Shown piece by piece: positions 41,406-49,533 of a stretch of 64,000 bases of DNA; the stretch's first letter is position 1, and each line of letters opens with the position of its first letter. The notes below the pieces were generated by a model. It saw only the letters and a program-made list of their open reading frames with translations, made no database searches and was not told the origin of the DNA. Made by a program: the position numbers and the translations under genes. The stretch is taken from assembly GCA_963821505.1 (NCBI GenBank), contig CAWGEH010000023.1, positions 1 to 64,000 of the forward strand, in the 5' to 3' direction. This DNA is from VAZQ01 sp963821505 (lineage in GTDB: Bacteria > Pseudomonadota > Alphaproteobacteria > Rhizobiales > Xanthobacteraceae).

Positions 41406-44222
41406 CTATATGATCGCCGCCGGATCGCGCACCACGCGGCAAGGTATCGTGACCGGCGCCTGTGCCGCCGCGCCAGGCGCCACCGCGACCCCTGCATCCG
41501 CGACGATCCGCTTGAGCTCCGGCAGGCAGGAGCCGCAATTGGTGCCGGCGCGCAGCGCCGCGCCGATGCCTTCGACGCTGGTTGCGGCGCCCGCCTGGAG
41601 TGCGGCGCGGATGGCGGCAAGCCCGACGCTGAAGCAGGCGCAGACGATGGGCCCCGGTGCGGACAGGCCTTCGGCCGGGCGGCCCGAAAGCAGCACGCGC
41701 CGTGCCGCGTCGGCGAGCGTGCCGGTCTCGAACAGCGCCTTGACGGCGTCCCAGTGCGGCGCCGTCCCGGCGGCGCCGATGAACAGACAGCCCGCGAGCT
41801 GCCCGTCCACGAACGCCGCTGCGCGGTAGGCCCCGCGCTGGTCATCGGCATATTCGGCGAGTTCGGCGCCGTCGCCGAACAGTCGTTGCGCGCGGCCGCG
41901 CCAGATCGCGGGTCCGTCGTTGGTCGCCAGCAGCAGCCCAGATGCGTTGGCGAGCGCGACGCGCGCCCACCAGGTGCCGTCGGGCAAGGCAAGAGGCCGG
42001 CGGGTCAGGGCAAATCCCTGGAACGCGTAAGCGACGGGGGCGATCGCCGCCGGCGTCGCTTTGGCCTCGGGCTGGCCGGAATAGCGGTCGGTATCGGGCA
42101 TCACCAGGTCGCAGATCCGCGCGCCGGAGGCGGTGGCGTCGCTCCAATGGATCGGCGCGAAGAGGCAGCCGCGGCGCTGCGCCTCGCTGACCGCGGCCTT
42201 GAGCACGCACGATCCGTAGCGCGTGGTCACTCTTGCGAAACCGCCGTCGGCGAGCGCCAGTGCCGCGGCGTCGGCCGGATGCACCTCGACGAACGGCTCG
42301 GGCGAATGCGCGCCGAGCCGCGGACTCAGGCCCGATCGCGTCATGGTGTGCCACTGGTCGCGCACGCGGCCGGTATTGAGGCGGAACGGGAATTCCCTGC
42401 TGGTCGGCGCACGCGGCGCCGGGCGTTCGGGCGCGATGAAGCGCGCCTTGCCGTCCGGCGCATAAAAGCCGCCATGGCTGAAGAACCGCCGCTCTTGCCG
42501 CGGCTGACGCCGCGTCTCGTCTTGGTGCAGGTCGTCTTGGTGCAGGTCCTCTTGGCGCAGGTCCTCTTGGCGCAGCGGCCATTGCACGGGATCGAGCGCA
42601 TCGAATGCGGCGTCGCTGAGAGCGGCCAGGCCGCCGAGATCGAAGTCGCGGGCGCCGCCGTTCTCGAAGGCGGACAAGGCGGCATGCTCGCGAAAGACGT
42701 CTGCGGCGGAGCGATAGGGAAAGGCGGCGGCGAATCCCATGCGGCGGGCGACCTCGCTCACCATCCACCAGTCCGGCTGGGCCGCGCCGGGCGCCGGCAG
42801 GAAGGGACGCTGGCGCGAAATCCGCCGCTCGGAGTTGGTCACCGTGCCGTCCTTCTCGCCCCAGGCGGTCGCGGGCAGCAGGATGTGCGGGCCCGCGGCC
42901 AAGGTGTCGTTCGATGCGACGTTCTCGGAGACCACGAACAGCTCGAGCTTGCCGAGCGCCGCGCGCACATGGCTCGCGCGCGGCAGCGAGACCGCGGGAT
43001 TGGTCGCCATCACCCACAGCGCCTTGATCCGGCCGCGGGCGATGGCATCGAACAACTGCACCGCCTTGAGCCCTTCGCGCATCGCGATGCGCGGCGCGTT
43101 CCAGAACCGGCGCACGCGGTCGATGTCTTCGGGCGTGAACGCCATGTGGGCGGCGAGCTGGTTGGCGAGGCCGCCGACCTCGCGCCCGCCCATGGCGTTG
43201 GGCTGGCCGGTCAGCGAGAACGGCCCTTGCCCGCGGCGGCCGATGCGGCCGGTCGCCAGGTGGCAGTTGATGATGGCGTTGACCTTGTCGGTGCCTTGCG
43301 CCGACTGGTTCACGCCCTGCGAGAAGCAGGTGACCGCATTGGAAATGGAGCGAAAAAGCTCGAAGAAGCGCGCCACGCCGGCTTGCGGCAGGCGCGTGAT
43401 CTTGGCGGTGGCGGCGAGATCGGGCGCGATCGCGCGCGCGTGCGCGAGCGTATTCTCGAAGCCCGCGGTATGCGCATCGATGTAGCGATAGTCGAGCGCA
43501 CAGCGGTCGGCGAGATGCACGAGGAGCCCGCAGAACAACGCGGTGTCCATCCCGGGCGCGATGGGAAGGAACAGATCGGCCTCTTCCGCGGTCACGGTGC
43601 GGCGCGGATCGATCACGACGATCTTGGCGCCACGCTCGCGGTGGTTCTTGATCATGCGCTGGAACAGCACCGGATGGCACCAGGCGGCGTTCGAGCCGAC
43701 AAGGACGATGAGGTCGGCCGCGTCGAGATCGTCATAGGTGCCGGGCACGGTATCGGCCCCGAAGGCGCGCCGGTGACCGGCCACCGAGGAGGCCATGCAC
43801 AGCCGCGAATTGGTGTCGACGTTGGCCGACCCGATGAAGCCCTTCATCAGCTTGTTGGCGACGTAATAATCCTCGGTCAGCAGTTGGCCGGAGAGATAGA
43901 AGGCGATCGAGTCGGGCCCGTCGCGTTCGATGATGCGCTTGAAGCCGGCGGCGACGCGGTCGAGCGCCAGCGGCCAGTCGGCGCGCGCAAGGCTGCCGTC
44001 CGCCTGCCGCAGCATGGGATGAAGGAGGCGCTCGGCGAGCCCGAGCGTTTCGCCCAGCGCCGAACCCTTGGAGCAAATGCGGCCGTAATTGGCGGGATGA
44101 TCGCCGTCGCCGGCGATGGTGGCGCCGCCGTAACCGTCCGGTCGCGCCAACAGGCCGCAGCCCACGCCGCAATAAGGGCAGGTAGTGCGCACGGCCGGCG
44201 GCTGCGGGGAGGGCGCGTTCAT
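41406..44222 (-). CDS. nasA: assimilatory nitrate reductase catalytic subunit
   Basis: This 938-residue molybdopterin enzyme starts at 44222. The N-terminal [4Fe-4S] site is TTCPYCGVGCGLLARPDG plus ICSKGSALGETL. Molybdopterin motifs include NVDTNSRLCMASSVAGHRRA and GVNQSAQGTDKVNAIINCHL. The C-terminus has a BFD-like [2Fe-2S] domain with VCACFSVG and GTNCGSCLPELK, as in NADH-linked NasA of proteobacteria. It reduces nitrate to nitrite in the cytoplasm. A Gln/Asp-rich segment near residues 550-565 is encoded by 15-bp repeats. The FAD oxidoreductase gene upstream on the same strand is a plausible electron donor. Confidence 0.92.
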   Translation of the reverse strand: MNAPSPQPPAVRTTCPYCGVGCGLLARPDGYGGATIAGDGDHPANYGRICSKGSALGETLGLAERLLHPMLRQADGSLARADWPLALDRVAAGFKRIIERDGPDSIAFYLSGQLLTEDYYVANKLMKGFIGSANVDTNSRLCMASSVAGHRRAFGADTVPGTYDDLDAADLIVLVGSNAAWCHPVLFQRMIKNHRERGAKIVVIDPRRTVTAEEADLFLPIAPGMDTALFCGLLVHLADRCALDYRYIDAHTAGFENTLAHARAIAPDLAATAKITRLPQAGVARFFELFRSISNAVTCFSQGVNQSAQGTDKVNAIINCHLATGRIGRRGQGPFSLTGQPNAMGGREVGGLANQLAAHMAFTPEDIDRVRRFWNAPRIAMREGLKAVQLFDAIARGRIKALWVMATNPAVSLPRASHVRAALGKLELFVVSENVASNDTLAAGPHILLPATAWGEKDGTVTNSERRISRQRPFLPAPGAAQPDWWMVSEVARRMGFAAAFPYRSAADVFREHAALSAFENGGARDFDLGGLAALSDAAFDALDPVQWPLRQEDLRQEDLHQDDLHQDETRRQPRQERRFFSHGGFYAPDGKARFIAPERPAPRAPTSREFPFRLNTGRVRDQWHTMTRSGLSPRLGAHSPEPFVEVHPADAAALALADGGFARVTTRYGSCVLKAAVSEAQRRGCLFAPIHWSDATASGARICDLVMPDTDRYSGQPEAKATPAAIAPVAYAFQGFALTRRPLALPDGTWWARVALANASGLLLATNDGPAIWRGRAQRLFGDGAELAEYADDQRGAYRAAAFVDGQLAGCLFIGAAGTAPHWDAVKALFETGTLADAARRVLLSGRPAEGLSAPGPIVCACFSVGLAAIRAALQAGAATSVEGIGAALRAGTNCGSCLPELKRIVADAGVAVAPGAAAQAPVTIPCRVVRDPAAII
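42521..42575. repeat. in-frame 15-bp tandem repeats within nasA
   Basis: CTTGGTGCAGGTCGT recurs with small changes four times in a row, starting at 42521, 42536, 42551 and 42566. On the protein it yields RQEDLRQEDLHQDDLHQDE, an insertion of five-residue units. Length changes here would keep the reading frame. Confidence 0.85.
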
Positions 44223-44264
44223 GGCGGCGCGCTCACCTTTACTCGGACCATGACGCTGCCGACG

Positions 44265-44413
44265 CGTAGGGTGGGCAAAATCGCCTGTTGAGAAAATTGC
44301 AATTCGCGGAGATGGGGTGAGCGATTTTGCCCACGCGGACAAGACGCGTGGGCATTGCGCCCGCGTAATCGATGCCGGTGGCAGCACCGAGAGCGCGCAA
44401 TGCCCACCCTACC
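44265..44413. repeat. inverted GGTGGGCAAA-type repeat between nas genes
   Basis: TAGGGTGGGCAAAATCGC faces GCGATTTTGCCCACG, and GCGTGGGCATTGCGC faces GCGCAATGCCCACCCTAC. The two nested inverted repeats fill most of the 222 bases between the FAD oxidoreductase and nasA. Elements of this TGGGCAAA type are scattered in Bradyrhizobium genomes. Here it may also influence the transcript between the two genes. Confidence 0.75.
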
Positions 44414-44444
44414 GACTGCACCCGGGACACGAGAATGGCCCTGT

Positions 44445-45662
44445 TCACGCCGCGGCCCGCGTCGCGAGCTCGCGCCCGAACACGAGGTCGTCGCGCCAGC
44501 GCGCGACCGACGACCCGGCGCGAATCAAGTCGAGATACCAGGGACCGTCGGCGGTATCGCCGAACAGCACCGCGCCGATGAGACGATCGTCGGCGATGGT
44601 GAGTCTCTTGTAGACGCCGACGCCGGGATCGCTGAGCACGATCTCCTCCCCGCCGGGGGTGGCGGCGAGGAAATCGCCGGCCGAGAATACGTGGACCCCG
44701 GACACCTTCAGATTGGTGGCGACCACGCTGCCGGGATAGGCCACGTTCTCGCCGGCGAGCCGCCGCGCCAGCACCTGTGCCTGCTCGTAGGCGGGCTCCA
44801 CCAACCCGTAACAGAGGCCGCGATGCTCCGCGCATTCACCGATCGCGTGAATACCGGAAGCGCTGGTCTCGAGACGATCGTCGACGGCGATGCCGCGATT
44901 GACCGCGAGACCGGCGGCGCGTGCGAGCTCGGCGTTCGGCCGGATGCCGACCGCAACGACCACGGCGTCGGCCGCGATCTCGGAGCCGTCGCCCAGCATG
45001 ACTGCCTCGACGCGGCCGTGGCCCACGATGCGCGCGGTTTGCGCGCCCAGGCGCACGGCGATGCCCTTCGCTTCCACCGCGCGCTTGAGCATCAGCGCGG
45101 CGCGCTCATCGAGCTGGCGCTCCATCAGCCGGTCCATGAGATGGACCACGGTCACCCGCGCGCGCGCCTTGGCGAACCCGTAAGCCGCCTCGAGGCCGAG
45201 GAGCCCGCCGCCGATCACGACGACGCGCGCACCGGCGGCCTTCGCCGCCGCGATGGTGTTGACGTCGTCGATGTCGCGGAAGGTGAGGACGCCGGGCAGA
45301 TCCATGCCGGGAATGTCGAGCTTCATCGGCTGCGAGCCGGTGGCAAACACGAGCTGGGAGAACGGGAGTTGCGCGCCGCTCGCCAGTGTCACCTTGCGCG
45401 CGATCGGATCGACCCCGGTCGCGCGCACGCCGTAGCGCAAGGTTACGCCGCGGTCGCGCCACCATCGCGCCGGCTTGAGCTCGATGTCGGAGAAGGCGAC
45501 CTCCTCTGCCAGCAGCGCGGAAAGGAGCACGCGATTATACGCGAGCCGTGGTTCCTCGCCGATCACGGCCACGGCATGGCGACCGAGCGCGCGCTTCGCC
45601 AGCTCCTCGACGAAACGCGCGGCGGCCATGCCGTTGCCGACGACCACGAGAGGTTCGCTCAT
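44445..45662 (-). CDS. FAD-dependent NAD(P)H oxidoreductase, probably of nitrate assimilation
   Basis: The 405-residue protein starts MSEPLVVVGNGMAAARFVEE, a FAD-binding GxGxxA fold. VVVIGGGLLGLEAAYGFAKA is the NAD(P) binding site, and VVVAVGIRPNAELARAAGLA and ASGIHAIGECAEHRGLCYGL follow, the latter the second FAD motif. The sequence is like the N-terminal half of the NAD(P)H nitrite reductase large subunit (NirB) and of rubredoxin reductases. It lacks the siroheme domain. I infer that it passes electrons to NasA. It is upstream of nasA on the same strand, separated by an inverted repeat. Confidence 0.8.
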   Translation of the reverse strand: MSEPLVVVGNGMAAARFVEELAKRALGRHAVAVIGEEPRLAYNRVLLSALLAEEVAFSDIELKPARWWRDRGVTLRYGVRATGVDPIARKVTLASGAQLPFSQLVFATGSQPMKLDIPGMDLPGVLTFRDIDDVNTIAAAKAAGARVVVIGGGLLGLEAAYGFAKARARVTVVHLMDRLMERQLDERAALMLKRAVEAKGIAVRLGAQTARIVGHGRVEAVMLGDGSEIAADAVVVAVGIRPNAELARAAGLAVNRGIAVDDRLETSASGIHAIGECAEHRGLCYGLVEPAYEQAQVLARRLAGENVAYPGSVVATNLKVSGVHVFSAGDFLAATPGGEEIVLSDPGVGVYKRLTIADDRLIGAVLFGDTADGPWYLDLIRAGSSVARWRDDLVFGRELATRAAA

Positions 45663-45680
45663 CCTCTGTCCTCGTGCCTC

Positions 45681-45777
45681 GGAGCGAAATTGCTTCACAC
45701 CGATGCAATTTGGCTCCGAGCCTTTGCTCGGTTGCATGATGTCGTCCGAAAAGTCTGCGACTTCTCGGAATCATGCT
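45681..45777 (-). repeat. ~95-bp palindromic intergenic repeat, copy C
   Basis: In the opposite direction to copies A and B2 it reads AGCATGATTCCGAGAAGTC, TTTTCGGACGACATCATGC and a hairpin with GAGCCAAATTGC and GCAATTTCGCTC. It ends 18 bases upstream of the FAD oxidoreductase ATG, so it lies in the likely nas promoter or leader. Confidence 0.75.
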
Positions 45778-46077
45778 TCCCGGGGATGCGCTGCGGTGCG
45801 CCCCAGCCACACCGTGCTCGTTCGAAGAGGGCAGGCGGCTGATCGGGTCGCCATCGGCATTGACGGCGACCCTCCGCCTTGCACTTCAAGTTATGTGCCA
45901 GTGGGGGCGAGTGCTTTTGCGAAACCGTTTCAAGCGGTTACGGGCACGCAACCGATTCGGTGCCCGGCCTGGATCGGCGGCATTGCCCATTCGATGCGCG
46001 CCGCGCCCAAGGCTTATGCAGTGCCGCTCAGAGCGCTCGAGGAGCAATTCCTGCGAATTGCGATCGTCCAGCGGCCG
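45778..46077. other. stretch without a recognisable gene
   Basis: The bases between repeat C and the GntR remnant carry only Arg-rich frames. AACCGTTTCAAGCGGTT near 45920 is an imperfect palindrome with no known meaning. Confidence 0.35.
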
Positions 46078-46377
46078 TCATTCCGGAGCGCACCGGAGGG
46101 TTCCCTCGCTGCGCTCGGGCCCCGTGCGGCTCGCTCCGAAGCGTTCCCCGATCGCGTCCTCCGGAAGCTTGGCGCCCGGCGACAAGGCCCGCTCGATAAT
46201 GGCGTGCCGCAAGGCGCGATAGATCGTGGCAACGCGGTCGGTGCTGCTGCTGGACGTTGGGCGCGCTGATTTCGACACGAGGCGGCTGCAAACGGCTCGG
46301 CGCTTGGTGCGAGCAGGGGTTACGAGCGACGCCGGGAAAGGTGGCACGCCGGTCCTGCGCGTGCAAATCGGTTTCAT
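46078..46377 (-). pseudogene. GntR-family regulator, N-terminal remnant
   Basis: The frame contains STDRVATIYRALRHAIIERA then LSPGAKLPEDAIGERFGASR, a GntR winged-helix start. Similarity ends in FGASRT, before the recognition helix is complete, where repeat-like GC-rich sequence begins and a stop follows at 46078. The FCD or UTRA effector domain is absent. A start at 46377 is possible but the true start may be nearer the HTH. It cannot be a working regulator. Confidence 0.6.
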
Positions 46378-46406
46378 CCCGGCACGGCCGGGGCTTTGAC
46401 GTCCGC

Positions 46407-47057
46407 TCAGAACTCGACGTCGAGCTCTTCCAGCTCGTCGGGCTCGGCTTTGGCGGCGGCGATCCATTCCGCCATGTGCGGCATCGCCATGATGGTCTTG
46501 CAATAGGCGGCGGACCCCAGATCGAGCTTGACGTCGTAGGTGAGGAAGCGGGTCACGACGGGCGCGTACATGGCATCGGCCATGCAGGGCTCTTTCCCGA
46601 ACAGATAAGGACCCTTGGAGGCGGCGAGGCATTCACGCCAGATGGCGGTGACACGATCGATGTCGGCCTGCGCCCCCGCCCATACCTTGAAGCCGGGATA
46701 TTGGGCCTTGAGATTCATCGGCAACGCCGAGCGCAGGTTGCTGAAGCCGGAATGCATTTCGCCGGAAACCGCTCGGCAGTGGGCGCGGGCGGCACGGTCT
46801 GCAGGCATCAGCTTGGCGTCCGGTTTCAGCTCGTTGAGATATTCCGCGATGGCAAGCGTGTCCCACACCTTCACGCCGTCATGGGTGAGGCAGGGCACCA
46901 GAAACGAAGGCGAAAGCAGAAGGAGTTCGGCCCTGGTCGAGGGATCGTCGCTGCGCGCCAGCTGCTCCTCGAAATCGAGGCCGGCCATTTTGCAAAGCAG
47001 CCAACCGCGCAACGACCACGACCCGTAGTTCTTGCTGGCGATGGTGAGCGTAGCCAT
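46407..47057 (-). CDS. glutathione S-transferase family protein
   Basis: The 216-residue protein begins MATLTIASKNYGSWSLRGWL, the thioredoxin-fold start with SWSLRG at the usual glutathione-activating position. It continues FLVPCLTHDGVKVWDTLAIA, the cis-Pro and the SNAIL-like DTLAIAEYL. The C-terminal half is helical (HCRAVSGEMHSGFSNLRSAL). It probably conjugates or isomerises small electrophiles in the cytoplasm. It lies beside a truncated GntR gene on the same strand. Confidence 0.85.
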   Translation of the reverse strand: MATLTIASKNYGSWSLRGWLLCKMAGLDFEEQLARSDDPSTRAELLLLSPSFLVPCLTHDGVKVWDTLAIAEYLNELKPDAKLMPADRAARAHCRAVSGEMHSGFSNLRSALPMNLKAQYPGFKVWAGAQADIDRVTAIWRECLAASKGPYLFGKEPCMADAMYAPVVTRFLTYDVKLDLGSAAYCKTIMAMPHMAEWIAAAKAEPDELEELDVEF

Positions 47058-47245
47058 GAATTTCCCCTTCGGCACCGATGCACGGTCAGCCTCGGCAGGC
47101 GACCGGTCTCCAACCTTCGCCAACCGCGCTCCGGCGGCCACCCGAGAAATTATCTCGCACCGCAACATAAAATGCACTAGCCTTTTATGGCGAGCGGGAG
47201 CGACGTCCGCCGGAAGAGGCGGGCGACCGTCGGGAATGCTGGGGA

Positions 47246-48463
47246 ATGCTCTATCAAGCCTACCAGGTCCATTCCGACATCATGGTGCCGGTTCGCACCT
47301 GGGCGGATACCGCGCTGCACTCGCTGGGCCGACCGTTGGCCGGCATTGCCGACAATGCGGTGCTGCGCAACCTGACCGCGGCTTACGAACTCATTGCGCG
47401 GGCCGGCCTCACTCACGCCCGTCCCGCCTTCGGGATCGACAGCGTGACGGTCGGCAACCGCGAGGTGGCGGTGCACGAGCGCGCCGCGCTGACCACGCCG
47501 TTCGGCACGCTGTTGCACTTCAAGAAGGACATCGACGCGCCGCAGCCGCGCGTGCTCCTGGTTGCGCCGCTCTCGGGGCATTTCGCGACGCTGCTGCGCG
47601 GCACCGTGCGCACCATGCTGCCCGAGCACGATGTCTACATCACCGATTGGCACAATGTGCGCGACGTGCCGCTCATGCAGGGCCGCTTCGGCTTCGACGA
47701 CTATATCGAGCACCTGATCCGTTTCCTGGAGGCGATCGGGCCGGGCGCCCATGTCGTCGCCGTGTGCCAGCCTTGCGTCGCGGTTCTCGTCGCCGCGGCG
47801 GTGATGGCGCAATCGGGCAACGTCGCATACCCGCGCAGCATGACCTTGATGGCGGGCCCGATCGACACCCGCGTCAACCCGACCAAGGTCAACAAGCTCG
47901 CCAATTCGAGACCGATCGAATGGTTCGAGCGCAATCTCATCGCCACGGTGCCGTTGCGCTACGCCGGCGCATTCCGCCGGGTCTATCCCGGGTTCGTGCA
48001 GCTTGCGGCATTCATGACCATGAATGTCGAGCGCCATATGAAGGCGCATCGCGAACTCTACGACAATCTGGCGAAAGGCGAGCACGAGAAGGCGCAGGTG
48101 ACCAAGGCGTTCTACGACGAGTATTTTGCCGTGCTCGATCTCAGCGCCGAGTTCTACCTCGAGACCGTTCGCCTCGTTTTTCAGGAATGTGCATTGCCCA
48201 CCGGCAAACTCGAGTATCAGGGTGAACGCGTCGAGCCGCACGCCATCAAGCGCACGATGCTGCTCACGGTCGAAGGCGAGCGCGACGACATCTGCGCGGT
48301 CGGCCAGACGGCGGCCGCGCATGATCTGTGCTCGGGACTGCGTCCCTACCTCAAGCGCCACCACATGCAGGCCGGGGTCGGGCACTACGGCGTGTTCAGC
48401 GGCAACCGCTGGACCAATCAGATCTATCCGCTGCTGAAGAACGTCATCCTCGCGAGCGAATAG
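47246..48463 (+). CDS. phaZ: intracellular polyhydroxyalkanoate depolymerase
   Basis: The 405-residue protein starts MLYQAYQVHSDIMVPVRTWA with GGGGAA upstream. The core has VLLVAPLSGHFATLLRGTVR and YITDWHNVRDVPLMQGRFGF. VVAVCQPCVAVLVAAAVMA carries the Cys nucleophile near residue 173-176 in place of the Ser of lipases, as in PhaZ1 of Ralstonia. VEGERDDICAVGQT and GVGHYGVFSGNRW provide the Asp and His. It degrades stored PHB in the cytoplasm. Confidence 0.9.
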   Translation: MLYQAYQVHSDIMVPVRTWADTALHSLGRPLAGIADNAVLRNLTAAYELIARAGLTHARPAFGIDSVTVGNREVAVHERAALTTPFGTLLHFKKDIDAPQPRVLLVAPLSGHFATLLRGTVRTMLPEHDVYITDWHNVRDVPLMQGRFGFDDYIEHLIRFLEAIGPGAHVVAVCQPCVAVLVAAAVMAQSGNVAYPRSMTLMAGPIDTRVNPTKVNKLANSRPIEWFERNLIATVPLRYAGAFRRVYPGFVQLAAFMTMNVERHMKAHRELYDNLAKGEHEKAQVTKAFYDEYFAVLDLSAEFYLETVRLVFQECALPTGKLEYQGERVEPHAIKRTMLLTVEGERDDICAVGQTAAAHDLCSGLRPYLKRHHMQAGVGHYGVFSGNRWTNQIYPLLKNVILASE

Positions 48464-48542
48464 GCGGCGGCGCGCCGACCGGGCGAAGTGGTCCCGATCT
48501 TGCAAATGATCGCGGCAACGCGACTGCACATGGGAGGCTGCC

Positions 48543-49223
48543 GTGCCCGTGAGGACCATCGAGGCGGAACCGGAGCCGGTCGCCGTCGATACCGGCCGGA
48601 CGGCGCTCCTGATCATCGATATGCAGCGGGATTTTTTGGAGCCCGGAGGCTTCGGCGCCGCCCTCGGCAACGACGTTTCGCGTCTCAAGGCCGCCGTCGG
48701 ACCGTGCGGGGAGGTGCTCGCGGCGGCGCGGCACGCCGGCATCCTCGTCATCCACACCCGCGAGGGCCACCGGCCCGACCTGACCGACGCCCCTGCGATC
48801 AAGGTCGAGCGCGGCGATCCGGCCATGCGCATCGGCGCCCCCGGCCCGATGGGCCGCATCCTCGTGCGCGGCGAGCCCGGGCATGACATCATTCCGGAGC
48901 TCTACCCCGCCGCCGGCGAACCGGTGATCGACAAGCCGGGCAAGGGCGCGTTCTATCAGACCGATCTGGAGCTGATGCTCAAGAACCGCGGCATCGAAAC
49001 GCTGCTGGTCTGCGGGGTCACGACCGAGGTCTGCGTCAACACGACGGTGCGGGAAGCCAATGACCGGGGCTTTCGTTGCATCGTGCTGTCCGATTGCTGC
49101 GCGTCGTATTTTCCCGAATTCCACGACATGGGGCTCAAGATGATCAAGGCCCAGGGCGGGATTTTCGGCTCCGTGTCCGCGTCGGCGCCGGTGATCGCGG
49201 CGCTGTCATCGTTCCGCGCGTAG
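48543..49223 (+). CDS. isochorismatase-family cysteine hydrolase, biuret-hydrolase-like
   Basis: The protein of 226 residues starts at a GTG. Active-site residues are the Asp of ALLIIDMQRDFLEPGGF near 26, the Lys of VIDKPGKGAFYQTD near 132-135 and the Cys of VCGVTTEVCVNTTVREAND near 164. The stretch VRGEPGHDIIPELYP and the end MIKAQGGIFGSVSAS strongly resemble bacterial biuret hydrolases of the cyanuric-acid pathway, as I remember them. It would release ammonia from an amide or ureide. An NCS2 permease gene lies 310 bases downstream on the same strand. Confidence 0.8.
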   Translation: MPVRTIEAEPEPVAVDTGRTALLIIDMQRDFLEPGGFGAALGNDVSRLKAAVGPCGEVLAAARHAGILVIHTREGHRPDLTDAPAIKVERGDPAMRIGAPGPMGRILVRGEPGHDIIPELYPAAGEPVIDKPGKGAFYQTDLELMLKNRGIETLLVCGVTTEVCVNTTVREANDRGFRCIVLSDCCASYFPEFHDMGLKMIKAQGGIFGSVSASAPVIAALSSFRA

Positions 49224-49533
49224 GGGAAGACCCCTCGCGCGGCGGCGACGACAATTTGGTCAGCCAACTCAAATTTTCGGCAGCGCCACGCCGCGACCCC
49301 GGCCCGCGGCGCGCCCGTCCGAATTCGGCGGTACCTGTTAAGCGCATGAATTACCAAGCTCCTTTGGGCAGTTGGGAGGCGCGGCCAGGATCCGCCATCT
49401 CGGCATCAATTGGCACGTTGCTTGCGACGGATTTCATCAGAGCAGCCGCCATCCTGGGCGCCTGGCCGCCACCCCGGCGCTGCCAGGCAAGGCAGAATCG
49501 AGCTTTGCGGCCGTTGATGGGGAGGGCGCGACG
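49224..49533. other. intergenic stretch between hydrolase and permease genes
   Basis: No gene is convincing here. Plus and minus frames are continuations of neighbouring ORFs without motifs. A GGGGAGGG ribosome site stands at the right end. Confidence 0.4.

Noticed and set aside
41186..41413. 75-aa plus-strand frame with VRIELTFPLPG
   Set aside because: The peptide is an antisense translation of a tRNA-like sequence, a known source of false ORFs.
41313..44291. Very long plus-strand frame opposite nasA
   Set aside because: It is the antisense of a highly conserved molybdopterin enzyme. High GC makes long antisense frames common, and the frame has no motifs.
45920..45940. Imperfect palindrome as regulator site
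   Set aside because: It is not close to a start and matches no known operator that I can name.
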